Shown here piece after piece: positions 27,932-36,931 of a DNA stretch of 64,000 bases. Numbering within the stretch: the stretch's first letter is position 1; every line of letters begins with the position of its first letter. Source of the DNA: Aureimonas sp. SA4125 (GTDB lineage: Bacteria; Pseudomonadota; Alphaproteobacteria; Rhizobiales; Rhizobiaceae); assembly GCF_019973775.1 (NCBI RefSeq), contig NZ_AP025032.1:558001-622000 (forward strand). Reading direction: 5' to 3'. Below the pieces are notes generated by a model. It had not been told where the DNA came from and did not search any database. It worked only from the letters and a program-made list of their open reading frames with translations. The translations under genes and the position numbers were made by a program.

Positions 27932-29086
27932 TCACAGGTTGGGGCACTGCTCGCCTGGATCGACGTTGTCGAAGCTTTGAATGACGTTGACCGTGCCGTC
28001 GGCGACAACCTGTCCGAGATACATCGTCAGCGGAGCGTGACGTTGCTTGTTCATCTGAATGACGCCACGTGGCCCCTTGTAGCTAACCTCGCCGAGCGCC
28101 TCGATCACGGCATCCGGCTCCGCCGAGCCGGCCTTCTCGACAGCCGCCTTGTAGAGATAGATCGCCTCGTATTGCGGCACCGACAGATCGTTCGGCGTCT
28201 TGAGATCAGCGCCGAACTTTTTCTCCATCGCCGCAAGGAAGGTCTTGTTCTCTTCGCTCGGGATGCTGGAGATGTAAGACGCTGCGATGAAGATGCCGGT
28301 CGCGTCGGCGCCCATGCTCTGGGCGGTTCCCTCGTCGACGGCAAGATTGCCATAGGGGATCTCGACGCCTGCGGCCCGGAGCTGCTTGGTCAGCGTCACG
28401 TTCGGTGCGCCGCCAGCCGTCGAGGTGATGAGAGCGTCCGGAGCCGCGGTCCGCATCTTGCTGATGATGGCGGTCCAGTCCGAGCCGTCCATCGGCAGAT
28501 AGTCTTCGCCGACGACCGTGCCGCCATTTGCCTCGACATAGCTGCGGGTGAACTCCAGCATTCCGCGTCCGAAAGCGTAGTCGCTGCCGACGAGATAGAA
28601 GGACTTGGCGGAAAAGTCCTTCATGAAATGATCGACGATCGGCGCGACCTGCTGCTCGGGAACCCACGCATTGATGTACATCCAGGGGCTGCAAGACTTA
28701 CCCTCGTAGAACGAGGTGTAGATATACGGCTTGCCGCCGCGATTCACGATCGGCAGTCCAGCGTTCCGGGCCGCGCTCGTCTCCATGGAAATCAGCACGT
28801 CAACATCGCTCTGAAAGACGAGGGCGTCGAAGGCGCGCTGGGCACCTTGAGCACCACTGCCGTCATCGGCGACCACGAGCTCCAGCGGTCGTCCAAGGAT
28901 GCCGCCCGCCGCGTTGATCTCCTCGACGGCCAGTTCGCTCGACTGGACCACGGATGGAGCGACGACGCTGTTGGCTCCGCTGAGGCCCACCGGCACGCCG
29001 ATCTTGATGGCCTCCTGAGCCCCGGCAGTCGCCGTGCCGAGGAGCAGGGTGAATGCCAGTCCCTTGAGGATGGTTGTAGCGTGCAT
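27932..29086 (-). CDS. ABC transporter periplasmic binding protein (HAAT family)
   Basis: A 384-residue Peripla_BP_6-type protein starting MHATTILKGLAFTLLLGTATAGAQ, a signal peptide cut near residue 22. The mature protein starts EAIKIGVPVGLSGANSV, with ELAVEEINAAGGILGRPLELVVADD typical of Liv-type receptors. GAGAAG precedes the ATG. It heads the five-gene operon down to DUF1028. The ligand is unknown: an amino acid, amide or small acid. Confidence 0.92.
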   Translation of the reverse strand: MHATTILKGLAFTLLLGTATAGAQEAIKIGVPVGLSGANSVVAPSVVQSSELAVEEINAAGGILGRPLELVVADDGSGAQGAQRAFDALVFQSDVDVLISMETSAARNAGLPIVNRGGKPYIYTSFYEGKSCSPWMYINAWVPEQQVAPIVDHFMKDFSAKSFYLVGSDYAFGRGMLEFTRSYVEANGGTVVGEDYLPMDGSDWTAIISKMRTAAPDALITSTAGGAPNVTLTKQLRAAGVEIPYGNLAVDEGTAQSMGADATGIFIAASYISSIPSEENKTFLAAMEKKFGADLKTPNDLSVPQYEAIYLYKAAVEKAGSAEPDAVIEALGEVSYKGPRGVIQMNKQRHAPLTMYLGQVVADGTVNVIQSFDNVDPGEQCPNL

Positions 29087-29201
29087 GGCAGCTTCTCTTT
29101 CATCATGCGGCCCGCTTCGCATCATGCTGGGAGCGGTCGAGATCCCACCTATCGGTTTCGCGCTCAGGCTAAGCGCCGGCACCACAGCTGCGCTCCGCAC
29201 T

Positions 29202-29234
29202 GTCGATGGAGTGACCGGCGGCAGCTCCATCGAC
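29202..29234. promoter_or_regulatory. Perfect 10-bp inverted repeat upstream of the ABC operon
   Basis: GTCGATGGAG (29202-29211) is the exact inverse of CTCCATCGAC (29225-29234), with a 13-bp spacer. A third half-site, CTCCATCGA, lies at 29302-29310 and is followed by TCGATG, forming a second smaller palindrome. The sites are 116-224 bp upstream of the binding-protein start. They look like an operator for an unidentified regulator; no regulator gene adjoins the operon. Confidence 0.5.
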
Positions 29235-30066
29235 GAATGGCAGCCGGCAGATCTGTCGGCGGATGGAGCCTAACCAACGATAATCGCCGCGGTATTGTCG
29301 CCTCCATCGATTTGTCGATGCCTTCAAAAAACTCCGCCGACGGAATTCTTGACATCAACTTGAACCGCTTTCAACTCTCTGAATGGCAATTTCTGTCCAT
29401 ATTTTCAGCGAGCCTGTAATTTAGGCAGAATGACTATTTTTTGGATTGCCGTGCTGATAGCGGCGGTCGCCCGACGCAGGGATGGACTGGCTTTCGGCCT
29501 GTCCGGAGTCTACGCGATGCAACGCCTGCGTGCTTCATGGCTGCAATTGCGGTTCGGTCGTTTCGGCAGGGAGCGCCGGCCTATCGTCCGCGAGCCGGCG
29601 GCTTCCCAGGCCGTTTAACCCGCATTCGGCCGGCCTGAAATTCCAATGCCCGCTTCGCCGATGGCGGCGGGCCTTGATCCATCCGCCGATTTTCGGTGGC
29701 TTCGCGCCTACTCCGTCGAAGAACCCGCATTGGGCCCGGAGCCATCATCCCAGTCGAGCATGGACGACATCATGGGGGCTTCACGCGGGAGCAGAGGCTC
29801 GGCGCCATCCATCGAGCGATGCAGCAGCGGCTTCGCGCCGCCGAAGCCCGGGCTCGATCTCCCTCGACAATGGCGATGCCGACCGCGTCGCCCGCCCGCC
29901 CGTGTTTTTGCAGAGCCAGCCCGGCAGGATCTGCGACGTCGCCAGAAGCTGTCCGGCCTCTTCTGGGAGGAGCGGCCGGCGGTACACCGCCGCGGGGAAC
30001 GCGAAGACCGACGTCTCGCGCCCACGGGCGCGGTCCAGCACGAACCGATGGCGGCCTTCCGGTTCG
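29235..30066. other. Gap between the two ABC clusters
   Basis: No gene could be supported. The part from 29270 to 29450 is noticeably AT-rich, with TTGACA at 29348-29353, and probably contains promoter elements. A 62-codon plus frame at 29430 and a minus frame at 29781-30041 are open but have no family features or clear ribosome site. Confidence 0.45.
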
Positions 30067-30996
30067 TCAGATATCGACCTTGTCGCCGCCCTTCAGCTCC
30101 AGGATGCCGCGGGCTTCGTCCGGGGTCGCCACTTCGAGGCCGAGCCCTTCGATGATCGAGCGCGCGAGGCGGACCTGGTCGGCATTCGAGGTCGCGAGCT
30201 TTCCGGCTCCGGCCCACAGGGAATCCTCGAGGCCGACGCGGATGTTGCCCCCCATGGATGCGGCCTGGGCCGCGATCGCCAGCTGATGGCGTCCCGCGCC
30301 GAGAACCGACCAGCGATACTGGTCGCCGAACAGCCTGTCGGCGGTGCGCTTCATGTGCATCACGTCTTCCGGATGCGGCCCGATGCCGCCGAGCAGGCCG
30401 AAGACCGACTGGACGAACAAGGGTGGCTTGACGAGCCCCCGCTCCAGGAAGTGCTTCAGGTTGTAGAGATGACCGATATCGTAGCACTCGAACTCGAAGC
30501 GCGTGCCGTTGTCGTAGCAGGTGTCGAGAATGTACTCGATGTCCTTGAAGGTGTTGCGGAACACGAGGTCCTTCGTATTGGCCAGATGCTCCTTCTCCCA
30601 GGGGTGCTGGAACTCCTTGTACTTGTCGAGGAGATGGAAGAGGCCGAAATTCATCGATCCCATGTTGAGCGAGGCAACTTCCGGCTTGAAGTGGGCGGCC
30701 GGGCGCACGCGCTCTTCGACCTTCATGTAGGGGCTGCCGCCGGAGGTGATGTTGATGACGGCGTCGGTCTGCTGCTTGATGCGCGACAGGAAGCGCTCGA
30801 AGGCCGCGATCGTCTGGTCGGGCTGCCCGGTTTCGGGGTTGCGGGCGTGCAGATGCAGGATCGCGGCGCCGGCCTCCGCCGCCGCGACGGCGTCGGTGAC
30901 GATCTGGTCCGGCGTGATCGGCAGATGCGGCGACATCGTCGGCGTGTGGATCGCGCCCGTCACGGCGCAGGTGATGATGACTTTGCGTGGGGCCAT
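30067..30996 (-). CDS. Beta-keto acid cleavage enzyme (BKACE, DUF849)
   Basis: A 309-residue TIM-barrel enzyme of the BKACE family. These enzymes condense a beta-keto acid with acetyl-CoA to give acetoacetate and a CoA ester, using a zinc ion. The family signature is seen in ITCAVTGAIHTPTMSPHLPITP and the zinc-binding HLHARNPETGQP, plus INITSGGSP. ATG 30996 (MAPRKV) follows GGAG; a longer frame exists. It lies 11 bp behind the dehydrogenase gene, which could supply its keto acid, as in carnitine-type catabolism. The exact substrate is not determinable. Confidence 0.9.
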   Translation of the reverse strand: MAPRKVIITCAVTGAIHTPTMSPHLPITPDQIVTDAVAAAEAGAAILHLHARNPETGQPDQTIAAFERFLSRIKQQTDAVINITSGGSPYMKVEERVRPAAHFKPEVASLNMGSMNFGLFHLLDKYKEFQHPWEKEHLANTKDLVFRNTFKDIEYILDTCYDNGTRFEFECYDIGHLYNLKHFLERGLVKPPLFVQSVFGLLGGIGPHPEDVMHMKRTADRLFGDQYRWSVLGAGRHQLAIAAQAASMGGNIRVGLEDSLWAGAGKLATSNADQVRLARSIIEGLGLEVATPDEARGILELKGGDKVDI

Positions 30997-31007
30997 GTCG
31001 GTCTCCT

Positions 31008-31955
31008 TCAGGAATTCGTGTCGTGGCCGCTCTGGCGCTTGTGCGCCGCGAGCGCCATCAGGCGTCGGTCGCGCCATGCCTGGCGGTCGCCAAGCTGGTC
31101 GGCGGGCAATCGGGCGCGGCGGTCGGCCTCGATGGTGTCGAGCACCGGTCCGTTCCAGTCGACCCGCCGCTGCTGGGACGGCCCGATCGTCTCGTAGATG
31201 CCCTTGTAGCGCTGGACGTAGTCGCGCACCCCCTGCGGTGCATTGAGATCGATCGTCTCGAACGGCCCCATGAAGCTCCAGCGAAGCGCCAGCCCCTCGC
31301 GGATGCCGATATCGACGTCCTCGGGCGAGGCGTAGCCGTCACTGACCAGCCGGAATGCCTCGTCGAGGAGCGCGCCCTGCATGCGGTTCATGACGAAGCC
31401 GTCGATCTCGTTCTTCATGACGATGGGCGACTGCCCGGCGTCGCGCATCAGCGTCGCGGTCCGCTGGCTCGCCTCGGCGCTTGTCCAGGGCGACGGGACG
31501 ATCTCGACGGCCGGAACGAGATACGGCGGATTGATCGGGTGGGCGACCAGGCAGCGCTCTCGGGTCTTCAGATGCTCGCTGAAGGCCGAGGGCAGGATCG
31601 CCGAGGTCGAGGAGGCCAGGATCGTGTCGGGGCCGGCAAGGCGCTCGAGCTCGGAAAATACACCGCGCTTGATCTCCAGATTCTCCGGCGTGTTCTCCTG
31701 GACGTGGGTGGCACCGTCGAGCGCCTCGGCGAGCGATGCGGCGATCGCGATGCGGCCGAGGACGCTGCCCGGCTGGTCGCCGCCGAGAAGGTCGAATTCG
31801 GCCAGCGAAGGCAGAACGCCGGCGATGTATTGCCTGGCGGCTGCCGGCGCGCCGTCCTCGCGGTCGTAGAGCGCGACCTCGTATCCGCCGCGGGCGAAGG
31901 TGATCGCCCAGGCACGTCCGATCAATCCGGACCCGATGACTGCAATCTTGGTCAA
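31008..31955 (-). CDS. 3-hydroxyacyl-CoA dehydrogenase-family enzyme (carnitine/gulonate dehydrogenase-like)
   Basis: A 315-residue NAD-dependent dehydrogenase with Rossmann motif GSGLIGRAWA at residues 8-17 and the catalytic region VAHPINPPYLVPAVEIV. The C-terminal domain (KNEIDGFVMNRMQGALLDEAFRLV) is of the lambda-crystallin/L-carnitine dehydrogenase type. It probably oxidises a 3-hydroxy acid to the 3-keto acid that the adjacent BKACE cleaves. It is in the same minus operon as the upstream transporter (18 bp gap). Confidence 0.88.
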   Translation of the reverse strand: MTKIAVIGSGLIGRAWAITFARGGYEVALYDREDGAPAAARQYIAGVLPSLAEFDLLGGDQPGSVLGRIAIAASLAEALDGATHVQENTPENLEIKRGVFSELERLAGPDTILASSTSAILPSAFSEHLKTRERCLVAHPINPPYLVPAVEIVPSPWTSAEASQRTATLMRDAGQSPIVMKNEIDGFVMNRMQGALLDEAFRLVSDGYASPEDVDIGIREGLALRWSFMGPFETIDLNAPQGVRDYVQRYKGIYETIGPSQQRRVDWNGPVLDTIEADRRARLPADQLGDRQAWRDRRLMALAAHKRQSGHDTNS

Positions 31956-31973
31956 GCGATCTTCCTCTTCAGA

Positions 31974-34493
31974 TCAAAGCCAGAGCACTTCGCGGCGCAG
32001 GTCCAGGTCCCGCGCCAGCGGCCGGGCAGCGCCTTCGTGGACGACGCTGCCGCGCTCGAGGACCGTGACACGGTCGGCGAGATTCAGCACCAGATCCAGA
32101 TGGTGGTCGACGATGAGGATCGACACCTCGGCGCGCAGCCGGTCGAAGGCGTTGAACAATTCCTCGGTGATGGCCGGGGAAAGACCCTCGAAGGGCTCGT
32201 CCAGCAGCAGAAGCCGGGTATCGCCCACGAGCGCCCGGGCGACCGCGACCATCTGCTGCTCGCCGCCCGACAGACGGTCGGCGTCGATGTCCAGTCGCTC
32301 GGCAAGGCGCGGGAAGAATTCCAGCACGCGTTCCTCGCTCCAGTGCTGGCCGGCACCGGTGAGGCGCTTCAGGCGGCCGAGTTCGAGGTTCTGGCGCACC
32401 GTCATGCCGGAAAACAGGCCGCGGCCCTGCGGCACGTAGCCGACGCCCCGGCGTGCGATCTCGGCGGAGGGCAGGCCTGCGATCGGTTCGCCGGCGAGCG
32501 TGGCCGATCCCGACGCGGGTGGCGCGATGCCGATGAGCGTCTTCAGGAGGGTCGTCTTGCCGGCGCCGTTGCGGCCGAGCAGCGCGACGATCTCGCCCTG
32601 ATGGACCTCCAGCGAGACGTCGCTGAGGATCTGGCTCTTGCCGTAGAAGGTGTCGATGTTCTGCATCGACAGCAGCACTTCCGGCCGTGCGGCCGAGACG
32701 AGATCGCGGGCAGCCAGTGCCGCGACGCCGGACCCGATGTAGATGTCCTGGACACGCTTGTCATTGCGCGTCTCCTCGACCGTTCCGTCGACCAGAACCT
32801 CGCCGCCGTTCATGACGGTCACCGCGTCTGCCATGTCGAAGACCCGGTCAATGTCGTGTTCCACCAGAAGCACCGGGATGTCGTCGGCGATCTTGCGGAT
32901 GAGATTGCCGATGCGCTCGCGCTCGGCTGCCGCCAGACCCGCCAGCGGCTCGTCGAGGAGCAGGATCCGGGGCTTGGAGGAGATGGCAAGACCCATGTCG
33001 AGGACCCGCTGGCCACCATAGGAGAGCGCGCCTGCTTCCGCGTCTTCCATGCCGCGCACACCCAGAAATCGGACGATATCGGCGGTTTCGGCATTGATGC
33101 GCGCGATCGAGCCGGCCTCGATCCAGGGGTTGAAGCGGCTCTTGTGGGTCGCCTGAACACCGAGGCGCAGGTTTTCACCGACGCTGAGCGTGGGAAACAG
33201 ATTGGTGATCTGGAACGAGCGCGCCAGTCCCCGCCGGCAGACCGCCTCGGGCGGCAGCCCCGCAATGTTCTCGTCTCCCAGCATCACCGTACCCCGGCTT
33301 GGCGTCGCCATGCCGGAGATCAGGTTGAAGGCGCTGGTCTTGCCGGCGCCGTTCGGACCGATGAGCGCGTGCAGCGTGCGCCTGCGCACCGAGAAGCTGG
33401 CGTCCTTCACGGCCTGGACAGAGCCGTAGTTCTTGGCGAGCGAGCGCACGTCGAGCAGCGTCTCGCGGCTGTCGTCGGCCGGACGCAGGAAGTCGGGCAG
33501 GGGTTCGGCTTCGGCGATGGACCGGTTGGCCATGGCGCCGGCCGTCGTGCGCTTCGGCAGGAACGGGGCGAGCAGCCGCCCCGCGACGCCGACGAGGCCA
33601 GTCGGCGAGAACATGATGAAACCAACGAACAGAAGGCCGAAATAGAACAGCCAGTCGCCGGTCCACTGCGACAGGAATTCGCGGAACAGGACGTAGAAGA
33701 GGGCGCCCAGCGCCGGACCGAGGAAGCTGCGCGAGCCGCCGATCAGCACCATGGCGAGGAGTTCGCCGGAGAACGCCGGCGACAGCGGATCGGCCGAGGC
33801 AAAGCGGTGATGGAAGACGAAGAGGGTTCCGGCAAGCCCGGTCACGCTCGCCGAGACCACGAAGCAGATCAGCTTGTAGGTGGGCGTCGCATAGCCGAGG
33901 AACCGCGCCCGCTCCTCGTTTTCGCGGATGGCGACGAGGACCGTGCCGATCGGCGAGCGCACGAAGCGCTGGATGGCGAAGATCAGGACGAAGACCACGA
34001 TCGCGGCCAGCACGTAGTAGCTGGCACTGGTCGTCGTCGCAATGCCGAAGGGTGACGGACGCGCGATGCCGCCCAGGCCGTTCTCGCCGCCGGTGACTTC
34101 CGTCCAGCGGAAGGCGATGGCGTAGAATAGTGCCGTCAAGGCGAGAGTCATCAGCGAGAAATAGACGCCGGTGCGGCGCAGGATGAGGAATCCCAACACC
34201 AGCGACAGCGCCGCCACGACCAGGATCGCAAACAGCACCGGCAGCAGCATTTGCCCGGGAAACCAGTGCAGATGCGCCAGAGCGGCGGCATAGATGCCGA
34301 GGCCGAACCACAGGCCGTTGCCGAAGGAGACGAGGCCGGTGTAGCCGAACAGCAGATTGAGGGCGAGCGCCGCCATTCCAAGGACGATCACGTCGATGGC
34401 CGAGTCGATCGTCAGGCCGATCGCCTGCATGAAGAACGGCAGCACGACGAGCGCGACGGCAGCGATGGCGATGTTGAGATATCTGGACAGCAT
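31974..34493 (-). CDS. LivM-LivG-LivF triple fusion (ABC permease with two ATPases)
   Basis: One 839-residue chain carries three transporter parts. Residues of about 1-320 are a LivM permease (NLLFGYTGLVSFGNGLWFG; RENEERARFLGY). Residues of about 350-590 are a LivG ATPase with GPNGAGKTS, a variant signature LSYGGQRVLDMG and ILLLDEP. Residues of about 605-835 are a LivF ATPase with GRNGAGKTT, LSGGEQQMVAVARAL and LLLLDEP. Both nucleotide sites look complete, so the single gene replaces three. It follows LivH by 10 bp and precedes the dehydrogenase. Confidence 0.93.
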   Translation of the reverse strand: MLSRYLNIAIAAVALVVLPFFMQAIGLTIDSAIDVIVLGMAALALNLLFGYTGLVSFGNGLWFGLGIYAAALAHLHWFPGQMLLPVLFAILVVAALSLVLGFLILRRTGVYFSLMTLALTALFYAIAFRWTEVTGGENGLGGIARPSPFGIATTTSASYYVLAAIVVFVLIFAIQRFVRSPIGTVLVAIRENEERARFLGYATPTYKLICFVVSASVTGLAGTLFVFHHRFASADPLSPAFSGELLAMVLIGGSRSFLGPALGALFYVLFREFLSQWTGDWLFYFGLLFVGFIMFSPTGLVGVAGRLLAPFLPKRTTAGAMANRSIAEAEPLPDFLRPADDSRETLLDVRSLAKNYGSVQAVKDASFSVRRRTLHALIGPNGAGKTSAFNLISGMATPSRGTVMLGDENIAGLPPEAVCRRGLARSFQITNLFPTLSVGENLRLGVQATHKSRFNPWIEAGSIARINAETADIVRFLGVRGMEDAEAGALSYGGQRVLDMGLAISSKPRILLLDEPLAGLAAAERERIGNLIRKIADDIPVLLVEHDIDRVFDMADAVTVMNGGEVLVDGTVEETRNDKRVQDIYIGSGVAALAARDLVSAARPEVLLSMQNIDTFYGKSQILSDVSLEVHQGEIVALLGRNGAGKTTLLKTLIGIAPPASGSATLAGEPIAGLPSAEIARRGVGYVPQGRGLFSGMTVRQNLELGRLKRLTGAGQHWSEERVLEFFPRLAERLDIDADRLSGGEQQMVAVARALVGDTRLLLLDEPFEGLSPAITEELFNAFDRLRAEVSILIVDHHLDLVLNLADRVTVLERGSVVHEGAARPLARDLDLRREVLWL

Positions 34494-34503
34494 GAGAATC
34501 CGC

Positions 34504-35382
34504 CTACTCGAACCGTGCGATCCGCTCGCCGAACAGGCCGCGTGGCCGGAAGAGCAGGACGAGGAGCATCAGGAGATACATCGAGGCTTCGGCGGCCGGC
34601 GGGTAGAAATAGACGGTCAGACCGCGCACGACGCCGACGAGAAGGGCGGCGAAGATCACGCCCCAGAACGACCCCAGCCCGCCGATGACGACCACGACGA
34701 AGGCCGGGATCAGGACCTCCGCGCCCATGGCGGGATGGACGCCGGTGATCGGCGCCATCATCGCGCCGGCCAGCCCCGCAAGGCCGAGACCCAGGGCGGC
34801 GACGATCGTCAGATAGGGCCTGAGCGAGATGCCCAGTGCGCCGACCATGTCCGGTGCCTGGATTCCGGCCCGCACGATCCGTCCGAAAGGGGTGCGCTGC
34901 AGGAGCCACCAGAGCCCGGCGACGGCGAGCGTCGCCACCAGCAGGATGGCAAAGCGGTAGCGTGAATAGATGAAGTCGCCGATGAAGATCTGGCCGCGGA
35001 AGAATTCCGGGATCGAGAAGGGTCGCGGCGTCGCGCCGAAGATCATCCGCAGTGCCTGCTCGATCACCATGGCCAGGCCGAAGGTCAGCAGCAGGCTGAG
35101 CGCCGGATCGGCCTTGTAGAACGGCCGAAGGAACACCCGCTCGACACCGACCCCGATGACGGCAACCAGAAGCGGCGCCGCGGCGAAGGCCGGGTAGCCG
35201 ATCCGGTCGAACAGCAGAACGACCAGATAGGCGCCGATCGCGTAGAAGCCGCCATGGGCCAGATTGACGATCCCGCCGAGCGAGAAGATCAGCGACAGGC
35301 CGAGGGCGATCAGCAGGTAATTGACACCGACGAACAGGCCGTTGACGACCTGCTCGGTGATGAAGATGAGCTCGAGCGGCAC
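34504..35382 (-). CDS. Branched-chain-type ABC permease (LivH-like)
   Basis: A 292-residue membrane permease beginning MPLELIFITEQVVNGLFVG, with LSLIFSLGGIVNLAHGGFYAIGAY as the LivH landmark and TPFGRIVRAGIQAPDMVGALGI as the coupling loop. It forms the translocation pore with the LivM part of the triple fusion. Gaps: 104 bp from the binding protein stop and 10 bp to the fusion gene. Confidence 0.92.
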   Translation of the reverse strand: MPLELIFITEQVVNGLFVGVNYLLIALGLSLIFSLGGIVNLAHGGFYAIGAYLVVLLFDRIGYPAFAAAPLLVAVIGVGVERVFLRPFYKADPALSLLLTFGLAMVIEQALRMIFGATPRPFSIPEFFRGQIFIGDFIYSRYRFAILLVATLAVAGLWWLLQRTPFGRIVRAGIQAPDMVGALGISLRPYLTIVAALGLGLAGLAGAMMAPITGVHPAMGAEVLIPAFVVVVIGGLGSFWGVIFAALLVGVVRGLTVYFYPPAAEASMYLLMLLVLLFRPRGLFGERIARFE

Positions 35383-35486
35383 GGGGGCGACCCTTCAGGA
35401 CGATCGGATGCGGGAAGCGAACAGGTGTGGGGACAGGGTCCCGCGCGACATCAAGCGATGGCACGCGGGACCAAGAGGCGCCGCCC

Positions 35487-36746
35487 TCAGGCTGCGCTGA
35501 GCGTGCAGGCGTTCTCTTCCTCGGTCGGCGCGATCGCCTCCAGATCCCCGCCATCGCCAGGCACGGCATTGCCGAGCAGCATCAGGTCCCATTCGTCTTC
35601 GAGCTGATCCAGCGGCTTCGCCGTCATGGTGTACATCTCCTGGATCAACTGGTGGTCCCGCTTGCGGAAATAGCCCTGCCGCGCCTTGAGGATGTCGAGC
35701 TTGGGCTCATCGTCGAAATACTCGATCAACGCTTCGGCATCGGTCGCCTTGGTGGCCGTCATGGCCTGCGCCACGAGCTTCGTCGCCAGATAGTCACCCC
35801 AAGCCTGGTTCTCGGGTGGCTTGCCGTATTTCTGGGTGAAGGCCGCGACGAATTCCTTCGCGCCCGGCGCGGTCAGGTTGTGGTGCCAGACCACCGGCCA
35901 TTCGCCGCCGAAATTGCCCTTGCCCGCGCCCCAGGCGACAGCCGTGTCGAAGCCGAAGCCGCCATAGGGGAAGTCGAGCCCGTATTCGGTGTACTGCTTG
36001 ACGAAATTGGTGATCTGGTTGCCGGCGAGGTTGGAGATGATCAGGTCCGGCCGGGCCTGGCGGATCTTCAGGATATAGGCGCTGAAGTCGGTGGAATCGG
36101 TTGGAACAAGATCCTCCCAGGCGACGTCGCCGCCATTGGCCTCGATGTATTTCTTGCCGACCCGCGACAGGTCCTGGCCGTAGGCGTAATCGGCCGTGAG
36201 GAAGTAGATCTTCTTGCCGTCGACGAGGCCATCGCGCAGGAACGCCGAACCGACACCCTTCACATACTGCGAATTGGACGCCTCCACGTGATACATGAAG
36301 CGGCTGCAGTCGCTGCCGCGCAGGGCGTCTGAATTGCACCCGGTGTTGAAGAACAGCTTGTTGTTGCGCTCGACGACCTGGGCGATCGCCAGGCCCGAGG
36401 CCGAGCTGATCTCGCCGATGATGCAGGCGACATTGTCCCGCTTGATGTAGCGCTCGGCCTTGGTCGAGGCGGTCGCCGGGTTGACGCTGTCCTCCATCAG
36501 GAGCTCGATCTGCCGCCCGTTGACGCCGCCGGCGGCATTGAGCTGTTCCACCGCCAGCTGGACGCCGAGCTGGGCATATTCGCCGAGCGGTCCGAGAAAG
36601 CCGGTGAGCGGGGTCAGGTGACCGATCTTCACGGTCTCGCTCTGGGCACGAGCGACGTAGGGGGCGCCGAGACCTGCAAGCAGCGCCGTTGTGCCGATAC
36701 CTTTGATGAGCTGCCTGCGATCGGGTCGAATGATCGAATGTGCCAT
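35487..36746 (-). CDS. ABC transporter binding protein with Tat-type signal
   Basis: A 419-residue Peripla_BP_6 receptor beginning MAHSIIRPDRRQLIKGIG; the RRQLIK motif and following hydrophobic stretch to ARAQS suggest Tat export. The mature protein opens VKIGHLTPLTGFLGPLGEY and keeps the EQLNAAGGVNGRQIELL signature. AGGAGG-like sequence (GGGAGGAAACGGC) precedes ATG 36746. It heads the operon with LivH, the LivMGF fusion, the dehydrogenase and BKACE. It resembles urea/short-chain-amide-type receptors only in general form; the ligand is unknown. Confidence 0.92.
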   Translation of the reverse strand: MAHSIIRPDRRQLIKGIGTTALLAGLGAPYVARAQSETVKIGHLTPLTGFLGPLGEYAQLGVQLAVEQLNAAGGVNGRQIELLMEDSVNPATASTKAERYIKRDNVACIIGEISSASGLAIAQVVERNNKLFFNTGCNSDALRGSDCSRFMYHVEASNSQYVKGVGSAFLRDGLVDGKKIYFLTADYAYGQDLSRVGKKYIEANGGDVAWEDLVPTDSTDFSAYILKIRQARPDLIISNLAGNQITNFVKQYTEYGLDFPYGGFGFDTAVAWGAGKGNFGGEWPVVWHHNLTAPGAKEFVAAFTQKYGKPPENQAWGDYLATKLVAQAMTATKATDAEALIEYFDDEPKLDILKARQGYFRKRDHQLIQEMYTMTAKPLDQLEDEWDLMLLGNAVPGDGGDLEAIAPTEEENACTLSAA

Positions 36747-36834
36747 GCCGTTTCCTCCCGTGGATTCGCGGTGAGTGCGGCTATTGATGTGTGCCGTCCG
36801 GCTCCTCCCGAGCCGCCTGCCAGTCGCCTCACAC

Positions 36835-36860
36835 GACAATTATTGTCATCTGTGATCACA
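36835..36860. promoter_or_regulatory. Two palindromes in the divergent GntR/ABC promoter region
   Basis: GACAATTATTGTC at 36835-36847 is a perfect palindrome around one base, and TGTGATCACA at 36851-36860 is a perfect 10-bp palindrome. They lie between the binding-protein start (36746) and the GntR start (36932), in an AT-richer strip. They are the best candidates for the operator of the adjacent GntR regulator. Confidence 0.6.
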
Positions 36861-36931
36861 CATGTCAAAGCTGTTCAAACCGGTTGTGGTCGCCATATCC
36901 CGCGCGACGAGCGGCTGATGAAGGTTCCAAT

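Noticed and set aside
29430..29618. A 62-codon plus frame starting MTIFWIAVLIAAVA
   Set aside because: It has a hydrophobic start but no ribosome site, a shadow-like Arg-rich remainder and no family.
29781..30041. An 86-codon minus frame between the two ABC clusters
   Set aside because: No recognisable domain or start signal; too weak to call even as a remnant.
30987..34055. A 1022-codon open frame on plus across the Liv fusion and dehydrogenase genes
   Set aside because: It is the antisense shadow of clearly coding minus genes in GC-rich DNA, with no domain and skewed Arg/Gly/Asp composition.
36851..36860. TGTGATCACA as a CRP/cAMP site
   Set aside because: The halves match CRP half-sites, but the six-base spacer is absent; an operator for the adjacent GntR is more likely.
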